Of a stretch of DNA of 64,000 bases, positions 8,651-16,627 are shown in pieces. The notes under the pieces were generated by a model that saw nothing but the letters and a program-made list of their open reading frames with translations, was not told the DNA's origin and did no database searches. Every line of letters begins with the position of its first letter. Position 1 is the stretch's first letter. Source of the DNA: JACCZR01 sp963844805 (lineage in GTDB: Bacteria > Actinomycetota > Thermoleophilia > Solirubrobacterales > Thermoleophilaceae); NCBI GenBank assembly GCA_963844805.1, contig CAWJPU010000001.1:329734-393733 (forward strand). The letters are read 5' to 3'. Made by a program: the position numbers and the translations under genes.

Positions 8651-8776
8651 TCAGCGGGGGAGTCGGACCGTGAACCGGCGCCTCGTGACGTTGCCCTCGG
8701 TCTCCTCCGCCCGGAGGCGGACCACGTAGCGGCCCGGCGGCGCCGCCCGGATCCGGCCACCGCGCCGGCGATAGCC
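8651..8776 (-). pseudogene. Remnant of an Ig-like C-terminal domain
   Basis: Between the divergent MaoC and mcl genes, one minus-strand frame encodes APPGRYVVRLRAEETEGN and VTRRRFTVRLPR before a TGA at 8651-8653. This matches the end of bacterial Ig-like/FlgD-type domains (GxYxVrlrAxDxxGN). The frame begins at an in-frame stop (8777-8779) with no start codon, so only a fragment of about 41 codons is left. It could be a relic of a longer secreted protein gene. A chance resemblance is possible. Confidence 0.4.
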
Positions 8777-8777
8777 T
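8772..8777 (+). promoter_or_regulatory. -10 box TAGCCT of mcl
   Basis: TAGCCT ends 9 nt before ATG 8787, the same spacing as at meaB and the sortase gene. No Shine-Dalgarno is present, so a leaderless transcript is likely. Confidence 0.45.
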
Positions 8778-8786
8778 CAGGCCGCG

Positions 8787-9908
8787 ATGCGCAACCCGAG
8801 AGACTTCTTCAAGCCCCTCTGCCAGGGCGCCCCCACCCCTCAGGCGGAGATCCCCTTCACCCCGTCGAGGATGATCCACTTCCTCGACTTCTCCAACGAG
8901 AAGATGGTCGCCAAGGCCGGCGACATCGCCCAGAAGACCGACATCCTCCTGGGCAACCTCGAGGACGCCATCCCGGTGGACCGCAAGGAGGCCGCCCGCG
9001 CAGGGCTGGTGAAGGCCGCCCAGGAGACCGACCTGGGGCAGACCGCGCTCTGGACCCGCGTCAACGCGCTGGACTCGCCCTGGGTGCTCGACGACCTCAC
9101 GACTCTGGTGGGCGAGATCGGCGACAAGCTCGACGTGATCATGGTCCCCAAGGTCGAGGGGCCGTGGGACATCCACTACGTGGACCGCCTGCTGGCCCAG
9201 CTCGAGTCCCGCAACGGGATCCAGAAGCCGCTCTTGGTCCACGCCATCCTCGAGACCGCGCTAGGCGTGGCCAACCTCGAGGAGATCGCGACCGCCTCGC
9301 CGCGCATGCAGGGCATGAGCTTCGGCCCGGCGGACCTGGCCGCGTCGCGGCGGATGAAGACCACCCGCGTCGGCGGCGGCCACCCCGGCTACCGGGTGAT
9401 CGAGGATCCCGAGACCGGCGGCGAGGACAGCCCGCGGCATTCCTTCCAGCAGGACCCGTGGCACTACTCGATCGCGCGCATGGTCGACGCCTGCACGGCG
9501 GCCGGGATCCTGCCGTTCTACGGGCCCTACGGCGACATCAAGGACGTCGAGGGCTGCGAGACCCAGTTCCGCTCGGCTTTCCTGCTGGGCTGCGTCGGCG
9601 CCTGGTCGCTGCATCCCGTCCAGATCGATCTCGCCAAGAAGGTCTTCTCGCCGGACCCCGAGGAGGTCAAGTTCGCCAAGAAGGTGATCGAGGCGATCCC
9701 CGACGGCGCGGGCGTCCACATGATCGACGGCAAGATGCAGGACGACGCCACCTGGAAGCAGTGCAAGGTGATGGTGACCCTGGCCGAGCTGCTGGCCGAG
9801 AAGGACCCCGAGCTCGCCGAGGCCTACGAGATGAACGGCGACGGCCACGGCGGCTCGTTGCCGACCGGCTCGGACACCCAGCCCACTACCCTCCCCAGCA
9901 GTGGCTGA
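8787..9908 (+). CDS. mcl: L-malyl-CoA/beta-methylmalyl-CoA lyase (CitE-like)
   Basis: A 373 aa HpcH/HpaI-CitE family aldolase that cleaves malyl-CoA to acetyl-CoA and glyoxylate, or beta-methylmalyl-CoA to propionyl-CoA and glyoxylate. It closely resembles the Chloroflexus 3-hydroxypropionate-cycle enzyme from memory: FYKPL-like FFKPL near the start, LCGNLEDAIP-like LLGNLEDAIP, VIMVPKVEGPWDIHYVD, GPADLAASRRMKTTRVGGG, FLLGCVGAWSLHP and IDGKMQDDATWKQ. Metal-binding Glu and Asp are in VEGPWD and the GNLED region. The enzyme is longer than plain CitE. The likely partner is the divergent MaoC hydratase. Physiological direction is not shown by the sequence. Confidence 0.88.
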   Translation: MRNPRDFFKPLCQGAPTPQAEIPFTPSRMIHFLDFSNEKMVAKAGDIAQKTDILLGNLEDAIPVDRKEAARAGLVKAAQETDLGQTALWTRVNALDSPWVLDDLTTLVGEIGDKLDVIMVPKVEGPWDIHYVDRLLAQLESRNGIQKPLLVHAILETALGVANLEEIATASPRMQGMSFGPADLAASRRMKTTRVGGGHPGYRVIEDPETGGEDSPRHSFQQDPWHYSIARMVDACTAAGILPFYGPYGDIKDVEGCETQFRSAFLLGCVGAWSLHPVQIDLAKKVFSPDPEEVKFAKKVIEAIPDGAGVHMIDGKMQDDATWKQCKVMVTLAELLAEKDPELAEAYEMNGDGHGGSLPTGSDTQPTTLPSSG

Positions 9909-9929
9909 GACCCTCTCCGAACCGCGCGA

Positions 9930-9969
9930 CTGAAGGATCGGGTGGACCAGGGTCCACACAAAGCTTCAT
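9930..9969 (+). repeat. Structured intergenic element, family B (copy 1)
   Basis: An inner stem GTGGAC/GTCCAC (9942-9947 with 9952-9957, loop CAGG) lies inside outer arms TGAAG (9931-9935) and CTTCA (9964-9968). A second copy at 36318-36356 has the same outline, with different inner bases that still pair. The right arm also pairs with ATGAAG at the start of the next gene, so two folds compete. Confidence 0.55.
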
Positions 9970-9980
9970 TCGCATGAAGC
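9963..9980 (+). promoter_or_regulatory. Hairpin enclosing the start codon of the phosphoesterase gene
   Basis: GCTTCAT (9963-9969) pairs perfectly with ATGAAGC (9974-9980) across a TCGC tetraloop. The start codon 9974-9976 is inside the stem. The left arm is the same sequence that closes the family B element, so the two structures exclude each other and could switch translation. Confidence 0.45.
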
Positions 9981-11346
9981 GAGCGGGGGTCGGGCTGGCG
10001 GTCTTGGTCGCGCTGCTGGTCGCTCCGGCCCAATCGGGCGCGCGGGGCCTACCCGATCTCAAGCCGACGTCCGTGAGGGCGCTCTCCTCCCAAGTCGCGC
10101 CGGGCAGCCTGTTCCGCGTGCGCGACCGCGTGCTTAACGCGGGCCGCGCCCGCAGCCGCTCGTTCACCATGCGCTACCTGCTCTCGCGGGACCGCCGCCG
10201 CGGCCGCGACTTGACGCTGCGCGGCGGGCGGAGGGTGGGCCGCCTGCGCGCGCGGAGGAGCTCCACCCGCTCGACGCGGGTGCGGGTGCCCGCGGGTACC
10301 CCCGCTGGGCGCTGGTGGGTGCTCGCCTGCGCCGACCCCCGCCGCCGGATCAGAGAGCGCCGCGAGCGCAACAACTGCAGGGCCAGCGTGCGACGGGTCC
10401 TCGTCGCCGCGCCGGCGGCTGCGGGCGCGCCGGCACCGGCCTGCCGCCCGCCTCCCGCCGCCCGCGTCCCCGGCCGCGCCGGCCGGCACCCTGGTCGCCG
10501 CGGTGGGTGACATCGCCTGCGACGCCGACGACCCCGACTACAACGGCGGCGAGGGCACCACCGGCCTGTTCGCCCGCTGTCGCCAGCGCCACGTCGCCCG
10601 GCTGGTGCCCGGCGCCGCGCGCTTCCTCGCCCTGGGCGACCAGCAGTACGAGCAGGGCACCGCGGCCCAGTTCGCGGGCTCCTACGACCACTTCTTCGGC
10701 GCGTTCAAGTCCATCACCCACCCCGTCCCCGGCAATCACGAGTACGAGGATCCGGCGGGCGGCGCCAGCGGCTACTTCGGGTACTTCGGCAGCCGAGCCG
10801 GCGACCCGGCCAAGGGCTACTACAGCTTCGACGTCGGCGGGTGGCACGTGGTGGCCCTGAACTCCAACTGCGACTTCGTCAGCTGCGACGCGGGCTCGGC
10901 CCAGGAGACGTGGCTGCGTGCAGATCTGGCAGCCCATCCCAACCGCTGCGTCGCCGCGATGTGGCACCACCCCCTGCTTCTCCAGCGTCACCGACTTCTC
11001 CGGCACCAAGCTCGGCGAGGAGAAGCGCGTGGCCCCGCTCTGGAAGGCGCTTCGCGAGGCGGGCGCCGAGCTGGTGCTCACGGGCCATTCGCACACCTAC
11101 GAGCGCTTCGCGCCCATGACCGAGACCGGGTCCGCGAGCGACGCAGGCCTCCGCCAGCTCGTGGTCGGCACCGGCGGCGAGGAGCACCACCCGATCTTCT
11201 TCCCGAACACCTACGCCACCAGCCAGAAGCGAGACTTCGCCAACTTCGGCCTGCTCCGCCTGCGGCTCACGGCGACCGGCTACAGCTGGGCTTTCGTGGG
11301 CGAGTCCGGGGCGACCCTGGACTCGGGCAGCGCCGTCTGCCGCTGA
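9974..11346 (+). CDS. Secreted CARDB-domain metallophosphoesterase, two frameshifts
   Basis: After removing two inserted bases (about 10442 and 10975) this is a single protein of about 456 aa. Residues 1-22 are a signal peptide (LAVLVALLVAPAQSGA). Next comes a CARDB-type adhesion-like domain (DLKPTSVRALSSQVAPG to CASVRRVLV), a Pro/Ala linker, and a calcineurin-like phosphoesterase. The phosphoesterase motifs are VGDIACD, LALGDQQYE, VPGNHEY, AMWHHPL and LTGHSHTYER, which together supply the metal ligands. Related extracellular enzymes are purple-acid-phosphatase-like. Substrate unknown. The start codon lies inside a hairpin (see the neighbouring regulatory entry). Confidence 0.85.
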
Positions 11347-11427
11347 GGCGGATCCCCTTGCTGGCGCGCGGGGACGACCTGACATAGGTTGGGGCCGCCC
11401 CGTCTGACCCTCTCGAGGAGGCCGCAC

Positions 11428-12165
11428 ATGCTTTCGAACCTCCGCTCGTACCGCCCTGGCCACGCCACGGTGGTCGCCTACATCGCGTTGTTCGTCGCTC
11501 TTGGGGGCAGCTCCTATGCCGCGATCCGCGTCGGCAGCCCGCAGATCGTCAACAACAGCGTCCGCAGCAAGGACATCCGCAACAACGACGTGCGCGGGAG
11601 GGACATCCGTAACGGAACGATCGGCACCGCTGACGTCGGCAACGAGTCGCTGCTGGCCGAGGACTTCAAGCCGGGTCAGCTTCCGGCCGGGCCGCAAGGG
11701 GGCCCGAGGGGCGGGCCCCAGGGGCTTCGGGGGGCGAAGGGCGATCAAGGGCTGGTCGGTCCCACCTTCGGGCGCTCCGGTCAGGGCCAGTGCGACCCGA
11801 CCAGCACCGCGTTCCTGACCTGCGCGACCACCGGGCGGATCGGCCTGCCGACGTCGGGGCGCGTCCTGCTTATCGGGGCGTCCTCATGGGACAACGATCT
11901 GAAGGAAGATCCGCCGAACTCCGGCAGCTGCCACCTCGAGGCGGACGGGAACGCCGTCGGTCCCGCAGGCTCCCCCTTCGAGGTCGATGCCGGCGAGGAC
12001 ACCACGATCCACAACCCTGGTCAGGGGGGAAGCATCGCGGTCACGGCCGTCTCCGGTGTGCTCGCCGCCGGCCCACACACGTTCGAGCTCAAGTGCAACG
12101 AGACCGACGGCAGCATGTTCTTTACCGACTCGACGATCTCGGCCGTACTGCTCGGCGGCTCGTAG
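11428..12165 (+). CDS. Secreted repeat protein with short collagen-like segment
   Basis: A 245 aa protein from ATG 11428, preceded by GAGGAGG. Residues about 12-32 are hydrophobic and end ALGGSSYA, as in the partial gene at the left edge. Then come Asn/Asp repeats (IVNNSVRSKDIRNNDVRGRD), a collagen-like Gly-X-Y stretch of about 25 residues around position 95 (GPQG, GLRGAKGDQG), and a beta-rich C-terminal domain with four Cys (CDPTST, TCATTG, SCHLEA, LKCNET). The modular layout suggests a surface or matrix protein. Function is unknown. Confidence 0.8.
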   Translation: MLSNLRSYRPGHATVVAYIALFVALGGSSYAAIRVGSPQIVNNSVRSKDIRNNDVRGRDIRNGTIGTADVGNESLLAEDFKPGQLPAGPQGGPRGGPQGLRGAKGDQGLVGPTFGRSGQGQCDPTSTAFLTCATTGRIGLPTSGRVLLIGASSWDNDLKEDPPNSGSCHLEADGNAVGPAGSPFEVDAGEDTTIHNPGQGGSIAVTAVSGVLAAGPHTFELKCNETDGSMFFTDSTISAVLLGGS

Positions 12166-12268
12166 GCACAGCCATCGGACACGGCGCCACGGGACGCGGG
12201 CAGCGCCGGCTGCCGGCGAGCGCCCGGAGTCCGAGATCCGCTGGCCGCTGGCAGAGGCTCTCCCTGGC

Positions 12269-12300
12269 GGAGAACTCGTCCGGCGGCTGACGAATTCTCC
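12269..12300. terminator. Intergenic hairpin, family A (copy 2)
   Basis: GGAGAA (12269-12274) pairs with TTCTCC (12295-12300), and CGTC pairs with GACG inside, around a CGGCGGCT loop. It lies about 100 nt after the secreted-protein gene and before the ligase promoter, so a terminator role is likely. The core matches the copies at 1325 and 62961. Confidence 0.5.
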
Positions 12301-12373
12301 GGACCCCTGGGCCGGTTCCCAGGCTCAGGGTGGGCATCGGCCGGCCGGCCATCGATAGGGTTCCCGCCCGCTC

Positions 12374-13680
12374 ATGAGGTTCTTCGAGTACGAGGCCCGC
12401 GAGATCGTCAAGCGCGCGGGCATCCCGGTGACCGATTTCGGCTTCGCCACCTCGGCCGAGCAGGCGAGGCAGATCGCCGAGCGGATCGGCGGCCCGACGG
12501 TCATCAAGTCCCAGGTGCTGACCGGCGGCCGCATGAAGGCCGGCGGCGTGCAGTTCGCCGACACCGCGGACGAGGCCGCCCAGCACGCCGAGCACGTCCT
12601 GAACCTGGAGATCAACGGCCACGAGCCCCGCGGCGTGCTGGTGGACACCCGCGCCGAGGTCGAGCAGGAGTACTACGCGGGCGTGGTGTGGGACGGCATC
12701 CGCAAGCAGCCGGTGCTGCTCTTCTCCGACATGGGCGGCATCGACATCGAGGAGGTCGCCGAGCAGCACCCCGATCACGTGGGCCGCGCCCATTTCTCGA
12801 CTCTCCGCCCCTTCAGCGACTTCCAGGCCAAGGAGGTGATCGCCTCGATCGGCGTCACCGGCCGGCCGCTGCAGCGCCTCACCCCCATCCTCACCCGCTT
12901 GGCGCAGCTGTTCCTGGAGCGCGACATGACCCTGGCGGAGATCAACCCGCTGGGCGAGCTCACCGACGGCCGCTTCGTGGCCCTCGACGCCCACATGGAC
13001 ATGGAGAACGAGGCCCGCCCGCGCCAGCAGAAGCTGCTGGAGGACCTCGGGGTGGGCGACGAGGAGACCCGCCAGGCCCGCGAGCCGACGGAGTTCGAGC
13101 TCGGCCGGCGAGGAGGTCGACGGCATGGACCACCGCGGGGTGGCCGGCAACGTCACCGAGTTCGACGGCAACCTCGGCCTCGTGATCGGCGCCGGCGGCG
13201 GCTCGCTGACGCTGTTCGACGCGGTGCGCGCCCACGGCGGCGACCCGGCGAACTACTGCGAGATCGGCGGCAACCCCTCGGTGCGCAAAGGCGGAGGGGC
13301 TGGCCAAGCTGGTGCTCCAGAAGCCCGGCGTGGACAAGATCGCGGTGATGATGTCGATCGTCTCCAACACCCGGGTCGACATCGTCGCCCGCGGCGTGGT
13401 CAAGGCCTGCCTGGACCTGGGCTTCGACCCGGCCGAGAAGATCGCGATCTTCCGCATCCCGGGCGCCTGGGAGGAGGAGGGCTTCAAGATCCTCGACAAG
13501 TACGGCGTCGAGTACACCGACCGCTCGGTCTCCATGCACGAGGCGGCGCGGCGCGCCGTGGAGAAGATCCAGGGCTCGGCCGACGGCGGCGCCGACCCCT
13601 CCGAGATGCGCCAGACCACCGGCGAGGTCGGCGCGGAGAGCGAGCCGGCTTCGCCTGCAGCATCCTCCAGTTCGGAACTA
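12374..13680 (+). CDS. Succinyl-CoA-synthetase-like ligase, beta (ATP-grasp) part
   Basis: ATP-grasp acyl-CoA ligase beta subunit of about 435 residues; two inserted bases (about 13110 and 13290) break the frame. Motifs: N-terminal FFEYEAREIVKRAGIPV, KSQVLTGGRMKAGGV, LAEINPLGEL (metal site), and GLVIGAGGGSLTLFDAVRAHGG with CEIGGNPS (CoA/phosphate side). It normally makes succinyl-CoA from succinate, but the sequence is divergent from standard SucC. The nearby malyl-CoA lyase makes a malate-CoA ligase role possible. A TAGGGT box (12356-12361) precedes the ATG by 12 nt. No stop codon separates it from the alpha part in any frame (13600-13690), only a Ser/Ala/Pro-rich linker. The end coordinate is therefore approximate and the two parts may be fused. 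Confidence 0.78.
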
Positions 13681-14597
13681 CTGTCAATCCTTTCACGAAA
13701 ACACGACCTTCATCGTCCAGGGCATCACCGGCCGCGAGGCGGTCAACCTCACCCGCGAGTGCCTGGACTACGGCACCGGAGCCAAGGTGGTCGGCGGCGT
13801 GACGCCGGGCCGTCTGGGCCGCGAGGTCCACGGCGTGCCGGTGTTCGACACCGTCGCGCAGGCGGTGGAGCACCACGGCGGCCCGATCGACGGCTCGGTC
13901 GTGACCGTCCCCCCCGCCTTCACCAAGGACGCCGTGCTGGAGGCCATCGAGCACGACGTGAAGCTGATCGTGATCGTGACCGAGCGCATCCCGCGTCGCG
14001 ATGTGGCTCAGATGGTCGAGCGCGCCAACGAGAAGGGTGCCCGCATCATCGGCCCCAACTGCCTCGGCGTGATCGTGCCCGACGTGATCAAGATGGGCGG
14101 CATCGGCGGCCCCGCCAAGGACGCCGCCAAGGCGTACACGCCCGGCCCCGTCGGGGTGATCTCGCGCAGCGGCGGCATGACCACCGAGATGTCCTCGACG
14201 TTGACGGCGGCGGGGCTCGGCCAGTCGACCGCCGTGTCCATCGGCGGCGACGCGATCATCGGCTCCTCCTACGCCGAGCTGATGCCGCTGTTCGAGGCCG
14301 ACGAGCAGACCGCAGGCCATCGTCATCTACACCGAGCCCGGAGGGCGCATGGAGGCCGAGCTGGCCGAGTGGGTCAAGGCCAACGACAGCCGGCTGCCGA
14401 TCGTCGCCTTCATGGCCGGCCGCTTCATGGACGAGATGCCCGGCATGAGCTTCGGCCACGCCGGCACGATCGTGGAGGGCAAGGAGGACACCGCGACCGA
14501 GAAGATCGCCCGCCTCGGCGAGGCCGGCATCCAGGTGGCGGAGGAGATCTCCGAGATCCCCGACCTCGTCAAGGCCAGGATCGGGGTGGCCGCCTGA
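13681..14597 (+). CDS. Succinyl-CoA-synthetase-like ligase, alpha part
   Basis: The CoA-binding and phospho-His half of the ligase. Motifs: FIVQGITGREAVNLTREC (CoA-binding Rossmann domain), ARIIGPNCLGVIVP, GPVGVISRSGGMTTE, and AGRFMDEMPGMSFGHAGTIVEG, which carries the phosphorylated His. One inserted base near 14308 (DEQT to QAIVIYTEPGG) must be removed. No normal start codon exists upstream in this frame. Removing one base near 13692 joins it directly to the beta part as LSILHENTTFIVQG. Either the two parts are fused or the true start has been lost to an indel. The stop overlaps the ferredoxin start (TGATG). Confidence 0.78.
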
Positions 14598-14836
14598 TGG
14601 CCGGGACCTTCATCGACGTCGAGCTGACCCCGGAGGCGCGCGACGACGCCGAGCTGGCCCAGAAGCTCGAGGACGCCTGCCCGGTGGACATCTTCGCCGC
14701 CCGCGACGGCCACACCGAGATCGTCGAGGAGAACCTCGACGAGTGCGTCCTCTGCGAGCTGTGCGTGAACGCAGCGCCTCCCGGCGCCGTGCGCGTGGTC
14801 AAGCTCTACGACGGCACCGCCCTCGAGAAGAAGTAG
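14597..14836 (+). CDS. Small FixX-like [4Fe-4S] ferredoxin
   Basis: A 79 aa soluble electron carrier. The cluster ligands appear as CVLCELC (CxxCxxC) near residue 50 plus an upstream Cys in ACPVDIF, an arrangement seen in FixX-type ferredoxins with one 4Fe-4S cluster. The Cys that would follow in NAAPPG is replaced by Ala, so no second cluster is expected. The ATG overlaps the ligase stop (TGATG), showing tight coupling. A ferredoxin next to a succinyl-CoA-type ligase would fit 2-oxoglutarate:ferredoxin oxidoreductase chemistry, but no such enzyme is in the window. Confidence 0.78.
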   Translation: MAGTFIDVELTPEARDDAELAQKLEDACPVDIFAARDGHTEIVEENLDECVLCELCVNAAPPGAVRVVKLYDGTALEKK

Positions 14837-14840
14837 ATCG

Positions 14841-15402
14841 ATGAGGGTCTACCTGGCTCGCCACGGCGAGACGGAGTGGAGCCTCTCCAAGCAGCACACC
14901 GGCCGCACCGACATCCCGCTGACCGAGAACGGGCCGCCGGCAGGCCGAGGCGCTGCGGGCGCTGTTCGCCGAGCGCCCCGTGCAGCGGGCCTTCACCAGC
15001 CCGCTGCTCGCGCGCCGCGGAGACGGCCCGGCTGGCCGGCTTCGGGGACGCCGAGCCCCGCGACGAGCTGCTGGAGTTCGACTACGGCGAGTACGAGGGG
15101 CGCACGACCGCCGAGATCCGGGCCGAGCGCCCCGGCTGGTACCTGTGGCGCGACGGCTGCCCCGGGGGCGAGACGCCCGCCGAGGTGGCCGAGAGGGTCG
15201 GCCGGCTGATCGCCGAGCTTCGCGAGGAGGGTGTCGACGCCGCACTGTTCGGGCATGGCCACGTGCTGCGCGCGCTGGCGGCGCGGTGGCTGGGCCTGGG
15301 GCCCGAGGCCGGGGGGCCTGTTCGCGCTGGAGACCGCGACGCTTGAGCACCCTCGGCTATGAGCGCGACGTCCCGGTGATGTGGGGGTGGAACCTGCGCT
15401 AG
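14841..15402 (+). CDS. Histidine phosphatase (phosphoglycerate mutase-like), three frameshifts
   Basis: Branch-2-type histidine phosphatase of about 186 aa after correcting indels near 14935, 15018 and 15318. The phospho-acceptor motif ARHGETEWSL is at residues 6-15. FDYGEYEGRT carries the usual acidic residue, and LFGHGHVLRALAARWLGL holds the second catalytic His. It could act as a phosphoglycerate mutase, a phosphosugar phosphatase or similar; substrate cannot be assigned. It starts 4 nt after the ferredoxin stop, so it is probably cotranscribed. Confidence 0.82.
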
Positions 15403-15405
15403 GGG

Positions 15406-15843
15406 ATGTCGCATTACCCCAGATCGGGGACTAACATGCTGGCGCCTTTCACACCCGCCCGGCAAAGCATCGTGACAGCCGAAACCCACACCTTCGACGT
15501 GCCACCGGACCTGCCCCTGCCGACCGTGCGCGCGTTCCTGAGCGGGATCGACAGCCACCTGCCCGAGCCCACGCGCGAGGGCCTCGCCCTGGTCACCACC
15601 GAGGTGGTCTCCAACGCGATGCGCCACGGCGACTACCCGATCACCGTGGAGGTGGTCTGGCTGGCCGGGACGGCCCGGGTGGCGGTGCGCAACCGGGGCC
15701 GCCAGTTCCGCTGGAACGGGCGCCCCGCGATGTCCGGTGAGAGGGGCGGCTGGGGCCTGGTGATCGTCAACCGCCTGGCCGACCGCTGGGGGATCCGCCG
15801 GGTCGGCGACTCCAACGAGGTCTGGCTCGAGATCGACCACTGA
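15406..15843 (+). CDS. RsbW-like serine/ATP-binding regulatory kinase
   Basis: A GHKL-type ATPase domain protein (145 aa from ATG 15406; a start at ATG 15436 is equally possible). The N-box is TTEVVSNAMRHG and the G-box is GERGGWGLVIVNRLAD. These identify an anti-sigma-factor/anti-anti-sigma kinase-like domain (HATPase_c_2), widespread in actinobacteria. It lies three bases after the histidine phosphatase gene. No anti-sigma-antagonist or sigma factor is adjacent, so the target is unknown. Confidence 0.8.
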   Translation: MSHYPRSGTNMLAPFTPARQSIVTAETHTFDVPPDLPLPTVRAFLSGIDSHLPEPTREGLALVTTEVVSNAMRHGDYPITVEVVWLAGTARVAVRNRGRQFRWNGRPAMSGERGGWGLVIVNRLADRWGIRRVGDSNEVWLEIDH

Positions 15844-15863
15844 CCCCGCCGCGGCGGGCGACG

Positions 15864-15869
15864 TACGGT
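15864..15869 (+). promoter_or_regulatory. -10 box TACGGT of the glycosylase gene
   Basis: TACGGT ends 6 nt before ATG 15876. The MPELPEVE N-terminus fixes the start codon, since Pro2 is catalytic in the family, so this is a firm example of leaderless spacing. Confidence 0.5.
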
Positions 15870-15875
15870 CAGGGC

Positions 15876-16625
15876 ATGCCTGAGCTCCCCGAGGTCGAGC
15901 GCGCCCGCGCGAACATCGAGAAGCGCGCCCTGGGGCGCGAGATAGCGCGCGTCGACGACGCCGACACCTGGGTGTGCCGCCCCCACTCGCCGGGCGAGCT
16001 GCACGAGGCGCTCCGGGGGGCGACGCTCACCGAGGCCCACCGGCGCGGCAAGGCGATGTGGGTGGAGAGCGACTCCGGCCCGGTGCTGGGCCTGCACCTG
16101 GGCATGGCGGGCCGGATCGTGGTGGACGGCAAGCCGGCCGCCAACAACTGGGACCGCTTCACGATCGAGTTCGCCGACGGCGGGCGCCTCGCCCTGCGGG
16201 ACAAGCGGCGCCTCGGGCGCGCCGTGCTCGAGCCTGATCTGAGCAAGCTCGGCCCCGACGCCGCCGAGGTGGGCCGCGGGCCGTTCCGCAAGCGCGTGGG
16301 CCGCGGCTCGGCGCCGCTGAAGGCCCGGATCATGGACCAGTCGGTGATCGCCGGCGTCGGCAACCTGCTGGCCGACGAGACGCTGTGGCAGGCCGGCCTC
16401 TCGCCCCTGCGCCCGGCCGGCGAGCTGAGCGAGGACGAGCTCGACCACCTGCGCCGTGAGCTGCGGGCGGCCACCCGGCGCGCGATCCGCCGCGGCGGGG
16501 TCCACACGGGCGAGCTGATCCCCGCGCGCCGTCGCGGCGGCGGCTGCCCGCGCTGCGGCGCGGCGCTGGAGCGCGAGACGGTGGGCGGGCGCACCACTTA
16601 CTGGTGCCCCGGGGAGCAGGAGTAG
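15876..16625 (+). CDS. mutM: Formamidopyrimidine-DNA glycosylase family protein (Fpg/Nei)
   Basis: A 249 aa base-excision repair glycosylase/AP lyase. The N-terminus MPELPEVE supplies the catalytic Pro2 and Glu3. The beta-hairpin Lys is in HRRGKAMWV, the helix-two-turn-helix is near QSVIAGVGNLLADE, and a C-terminal zinc finger begins CPRCGAALE. The expected last zinc ligand is missing: the end reads YWCPGEQE where the family has CPxCQ. So only three Cys are present. This may be real, or a late frameshift may have altered the last residues. It is slightly shorter than typical Fpg (about 270). Confidence 0.86.
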   Translation: MPELPEVERARANIEKRALGREIARVDDADTWVCRPHSPGELHEALRGATLTEAHRRGKAMWVESDSGPVLGLHLGMAGRIVVDGKPAANNWDRFTIEFADGGRLALRDKRRLGRAVLEPDLSKLGPDAAEVGRGPFRKRVGRGSAPLKARIMDQSVIAGVGNLLADETLWQAGLSPLRPAGELSEDELDHLRRELRAATRRAIRRGGVHTGELIPARRRGGGCPRCGAALERETVGGRTTYWCPGEQE

Positions 16626-16627
16626 GG

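Noticed and set aside
16330..16627. C-terminal extension of the SCP2-like protein across mutM
   Set aside because: It would fully overlap a well-supported convergent gene and shows no conserved pattern; a one-base indel near 16640 restores a sensible stop.
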